From: Pseudomonas sp.
GTDB taxonomy: Bacteria > Pseudomonadota > Gammaproteobacteria > Pseudomonadales > Pseudomonadaceae
Direction: 5' to 3'
DNA length: 7,971 bases
NCBI GenBank assembly: GCA_030654635.1
Contig: JAURXE010000448.1
Location: 1 to 7,971, forward strand
Positions 5,388 through 7,971 of this stretch are shown here, one piece after another; position 1 is the stretch's first letter; each line of letters begins with the position of its first letter. The translations under genes and the position numbers were made by a program. A model generated the notes under the pieces. It had not been told where the DNA came from, ran no database searches, and worked only from the letters and a program-made list of their open reading frames with translations.

Positions 5388-7058
5388 GTGAAACAGCAAT
5401 CCTTGAAGTCTTGGTACAAAAGCGGCGCCCCCGGCGTGTGGATGAGCGCTGGCTCGGTGTCGATCGCGGTGATCATGACTATCGGTCTGTTGCTGCTGAT
5501 CAGCGTCCGTGGTCTGGGCTATTTTTGGCCCGCCGACCTGCTGCAGGCCAGCTATCAGATTCCTGGCCAGGCCGCGCATCTGATCGTCGGCGAGCTGGTG
5601 CAGGACGAAGAAGTTACCCGCGTACGACTCAAGAGTGCCGGCTTCCCGGTGCCCGAGCAGGGCCCGGAGTTTATGACTCGCGACCTGATCAAGGTCGGTA
5701 ACCGCGAAGTCTACGGCAGCGATTTCTCTTGGGTGATCGGCGAGTGGCTGACCGAGCGCAGCTACCCGCAGGATCTAGTGGCTCTGGAACGTCGTGAGTG
5801 GGGCAACTTCTATGGCTATATCGTCAGTCTGAAAGAAAGCGGCAAGGTCATCGCCGAAGGTCAGGCCGCCTGGCCAGTGCTGCAAGAGCGGCTGGCGCGG
5901 GTCAATCAGTTGTCCAGCCGGCTCGCTCAGCTGGAAAAGAAAGACATCAGTGCGATCAACCACGGCCTCGAACAGCTGCGTTTGCAAACCCGCAAGCTGG
6001 AGCTGAAAGGGCTTTTGGACGCCACCGCGCAAGCCGATATCGACGCCGAGCGCGCCGCCCTGGAGGCCCGCTATCAGGCCTTGGAAGGCGAGCTGCTGAG
6101 CCTGCACACTGAGTTCGACCGCGACAGCCTGGTGCTGCGTGAAGTCGGTGGCGAAGAGAAGGAAGTCAGCCTGGGCAAAATCGTCAAAGCCCTGCAACCC
6201 AACAGCATGTCGGTATTCGCCAAGCTGGGGACTTACTTCCACAACCTCTGGTCGTTCTTGAGTGACGACCCGCGCGAAGCCAACACCGAGGGCGGGATCT
6301 TCCCGGCAATTTTCGGCACCATCATGATGACCATGCTGATGGCCATCATCGTCACCCCGTTCGGCGTGCTGGCGGCGGTGTACCTGCGTGAATACGCCAA
6401 GCAAAACGCCCTGACGCGGATTATCCGCATCGCGGTCAACAACCTGGCCGGCGTGCCGGCGATCGTTTACGGGGTATTTGGCCTGGGCTTTTTCGTCTAT
6501 GTGCTGGGCGGCTCGCTGGACCGGTTGTTCTTCCCTGAAGCCCTGCCGGCGCCGACCTTTGGTACTCCGGGCCTGCTCTGGGCCTCGCTGACCCTGGCGA
6601 TTCTGGCCGTGCCGGTGGTGATTGTCGCCACCGAAGAAGGTCTGGCACGGATTCCCCGGGCGCTGCGCGAAGGCTCCCTGGCATTGGGTGCGACCAAGTC
6701 GGAAACCCTCTGGAAGATCGTCTTGCCGATGGCGACTCCGGCGATGATGACCGGGCTGATCCTCGCCGTGGCGCGTGCCGCCGGTGAAGTGGCGCCGCTG
6801 ATGCTGGTGGGCGTGGTCAAGCTGGCCCCGGCGCTGCCGGTGGATGGCAATTACCCTTACCTGCACTTCGATCAAAAAATCATGCACTTGGGCTTTCACA
6901 TCTTCGACGTCGGCTTCCAGAGCCCCAACGTCGAGGCGGCGCGGCCGCTGGTGTTTGCCACCGCGATGTTGCTGGTGCTGGTGATCGCGCTACTGAATAT
7001 TTCGGCGGTAACCTTGCGCAACCATCTGCGCGAAAAATACAAAGCTCTGGATCATTAA
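5388..7058 (+). CDS. pstA: Phosphate ABC transporter permease PstA, long form
   Basis: The 556-aa inner-membrane partner of PstC starts at GTG. TM1 spans about 17-40 and is followed by RGLGYFWP. Residues about 45-295 should be periplasmic and include a Leu/Glu/Arg-rich coiled coil at about 159-247 (heptad-like LQERLARVNQL, LEQLRLQTRKLEL, ALEARYQALEGELL). The permease core starts near 302 (GGIFPAIFGTIMM). It has the coupling loop 416-434 (TEEGLARIPRALREG to LALGAT) and the ARAAGE motif with Arg463 and Glu467, matching GRAVGE in PstC. E. coli PstA is about 296 aa; the extension corresponds to the pseudomonad DUF3333-type N-terminal region. Relative to pstC the gap is 104 nt and carries a palindrome. 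There is no PHO box nearby, so it is presumably co-transcribed with pstC. Confidence 0.95.
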   Translation: MKQQSLKSWYKSGAPGVWMSAGSVSIAVIMTIGLLLLISVRGLGYFWPADLLQASYQIPGQAAHLIVGELVQDEEVTRVRLKSAGFPVPEQGPEFMTRDLIKVGNREVYGSDFSWVIGEWLTERSYPQDLVALERREWGNFYGYIVSLKESGKVIAEGQAAWPVLQERLARVNQLSSRLAQLEKKDISAINHGLEQLRLQTRKLELKGLLDATAQADIDAERAALEARYQALEGELLSLHTEFDRDSLVLREVGGEEKEVSLGKIVKALQPNSMSVFAKLGTYFHNLWSFLSDDPREANTEGGIFPAIFGTIMMTMLMAIIVTPFGVLAAVYLREYAKQNALTRIIRIAVNNLAGVPAIVYGVFGLGFFVYVLGGSLDRLFFPEALPAPTFGTPGLLWASLTLAILAVPVVIVATEEGLARIPRALREGSLALGATKSETLWKIVLPMATPAMMTGLILAVARAAGEVAPLMLVGVVKLAPALPVDGNYPYLHFDQKIMHLGFHIFDVGFQSPNVEAARPLVFATAMLLVLVIALLNISAVTLRNHLREKYKALDH

Positions 7059-7079
7059 TCTAGCGCCAGCAACCCATTT

Positions 7080-7138
7080 GTAGGGTGGACAACCGCACAG
7101 CGTTGGCCACCAATGAGGGACAACGCTTTGCTTGTCCC
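7080..7138. repeat. Two REP-like palindromes in the pstA-pstB gap
   Basis: The first unit (7080-7111) begins GTAGGGTGG and ends GCGTTGGCCACC, sharing 28 of 32 bases with 368-399. The second (7117-7138) pairs GGGACAA (7117-7123) with TTGTCCC (7132-7138) around CGCTTTGC and carries the same AACGC motif. They occupy half of the 122-nt gap, ending 42 nt before the pstB start. They look like an inserted dispersed repeat and could form hairpins in the operon mRNA. Confidence 0.65.
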
Positions 7139-7180
7139 GCAACGACACAATCTTTCACGCATCCGTTACGGAGTGAAGTT

Positions 7181-7971
7181 ATGCAACACGAGCCCCATAC
7201 ACATGGCATCAACATCAGCAGTCTCGGGCGCAGCTCGCAGAGCATGCGCCTAGCCGAGGAAACCATCGGACTGGAAGTGCCTGGCCTGAACCTGTTCTAC
7301 GGCGATAAGCAGGCCCTGTACGACGTTAAGCTGAATATTCCCAAGCAGCGGGTAACGGCCTTTATCGGCCCGTCTGGCTGCGGTAAGTCGACCCTGCTGC
7401 GCTGCTTCAACCGCATGAATGACCTGGTTGATGGCTGCCGCGTAGAGGGGGCGATCAACATGGACGGCCGCGACATCTATCGCAAAGGCGAAGATGTGGC
7501 CGACCTGCGCCGTCGCGTCGGCATGGTGTTTCAGAAGGCCAACCCCTTCCCGAAAAGCATCTATGAAAACGTCGCCTACGGCCTGCGGATTCAGGGCATT
7601 AACCAGAAGCGCATTCTCGACGAGGCCGTTGAGCAATCGCTGCGCGGCGCCGCCTTGTGGGATGAAGTCAAAGACCGCCTGAATGATTCGGCCCTGGGCA
7701 TGTCCGGCGGTCAGCAACAGCGTTTGGTGATTGCCCGCACCATCGCCGTGCAACCCGAAGTGCTGTTGCTCGATGAGCCTTGCTCGGCGCTCGATCCGAT
7801 CTCGACGCTGAAAGTTGAAGAGCTGATCTGCGAGCTGAAGACCAAGTTCACCATCGTCATCGTCACCCACAACATGCAACAGGCCGCACGCGTCTCGGAC
7901 TACACGGCCTTTATGTACATGGGCAAACTGATCGAGGTTGGCGACACCGATACGCTGTTCACCAACCCGGC
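7181..7971 (+). CDS. pstB: Phosphate ABC transporter ATP-binding protein PstB, C-terminus cut by window edge
   Basis: The window holds 263 codons of the cytoplasmic ATPase that powers PstC-PstA. Motifs are complete: Walker [10 protein letters not shown] (63-71, Lys69), Q-loop Gln118 in FQKANPFP, signature MSGGQQQR (174-181), Walker B VLLLDEP (194-200, Asp198, Glu199), D-loop SALD (202-205), and switch His230 in [14 protein letters not shown]. The last pair of motifs and [13 protein letters not shown] are diagnostic for PstB among ABC ATPases. A start with about 20 extra residues relative to E. coli PstB (257 aa) is supported by GGAG 7 nt before the ATG. Reading stops at LFTNP; the family usually has about 14 more residues ending in DYITGRYG. 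The signature has Met where E. coli has Leu, a conservative change. phoU probably follows outside the window. Confidence 0.96.
   Translation, partial: MQHEPHTHGINISSLGRSSQSMRLAEETIGLEVPGLNLFYGDKQALYDVKLNIPKQRVTAFIGPSGCGKSTLLRCFNRMNDLVDGCRVEGAINMDGRDIYRKGEDVADLRRRVGMVFQKANPFPKSIYENVAYGLRIQGINQKRILDEAVEQSLRGAALWDEVKDRLNDSALGMSGGQQQRLVIARTIAVQPEVLLLDEPCSALDPISTLKVEELICELKTKFTIVIVTHNMQQAARVSDYTAFMYMGKLIEVGDTDTLFTNP

Noticed and set aside
7152..7169. PHO-box-like pair before pstB: CTTTCAC-GCAT-CCGTTAC with 11-bp spacing
   Set aside because: A -10 placed 10 nt downstream would fall on the pstB start codon, and no -10-like hexamer is there. The second unit also overlaps the ribosome binding site. 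Probably chance.

Overview
The window is the chromosomal high-affinity phosphate uptake (Pst) locus of a gammaproteobacterium, almost certainly Pseudomonas in the broad sense. The genus call rests on three observations. PstS is very close to the P. aeruginosa type. PstC (760 aa) and PstA (556 aa) carry the long N-terminal periplasmic regions typical of pseudomonads, where the E. coli proteins are only about 300 aa. The intergenic gaps hold REP-like palindromes of the GTAGGGTGG and GTAGGAGCG kinds. The DNA is GC-rich, with matching codon use in all genes. I saw no tRNA, rRNA, CRISPR array, transposase or phage gene.

Layout: (1) 1-177, minus strand, is the first 59 codons of a U32-family gene recognisable as trhP (yegQ), a tRNA hydroxylation factor. 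It diverges from everything else. (2) 178-545 is intergenic and holds a GC-rich hairpin plus a 127-bp near-palindromic element with 9-bp perfect ends, like a REPIN or MITE. (3) 546-1541 encodes a lipoprotein with a metallo-beta-lactamase fold. (4) 1542-1872 is intergenic: a degenerate REP, a 9-bp perfect inverted repeat, then a Pho promoter with 11-bp-phased PHO-box units and a -10 exactly 10 bp downstream. (5) pstS, 1873-2841. (6) The pstS-pstC gap carries a hairpin, a convincing intrinsic terminator and a second, near-consensus PHO box. (7) pstC 3001-5283, pstA 5388-7058 and pstB 7181 to the window edge follow in order, with a REP-like palindrome in each gap.

How the genes work together: PstS captures inorganic phosphate in the periplasm. 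PstC and PstA form the inner-membrane channel, and a PstB dimer powers it with ATP. When phosphate is scarce, phosphorylated PhoB should bind both PHO boxes. The terminator after pstS, together with the separate pstC promoter, would let the cell make far more binding protein than transporter. The lipoprotein hydrolase just upstream has no PHO box of its own that I can see, so its link to phosphate is only positional.

This is a conserved core locus and I do not see a wholly new system. The points most worth a second look are the split Pho regulation, the propeller-like periplasmic domain of PstC with the coiled coil of PstA, the unassigned metallo-hydrolase lipoprotein, and the palindromes placed in the operon gaps.
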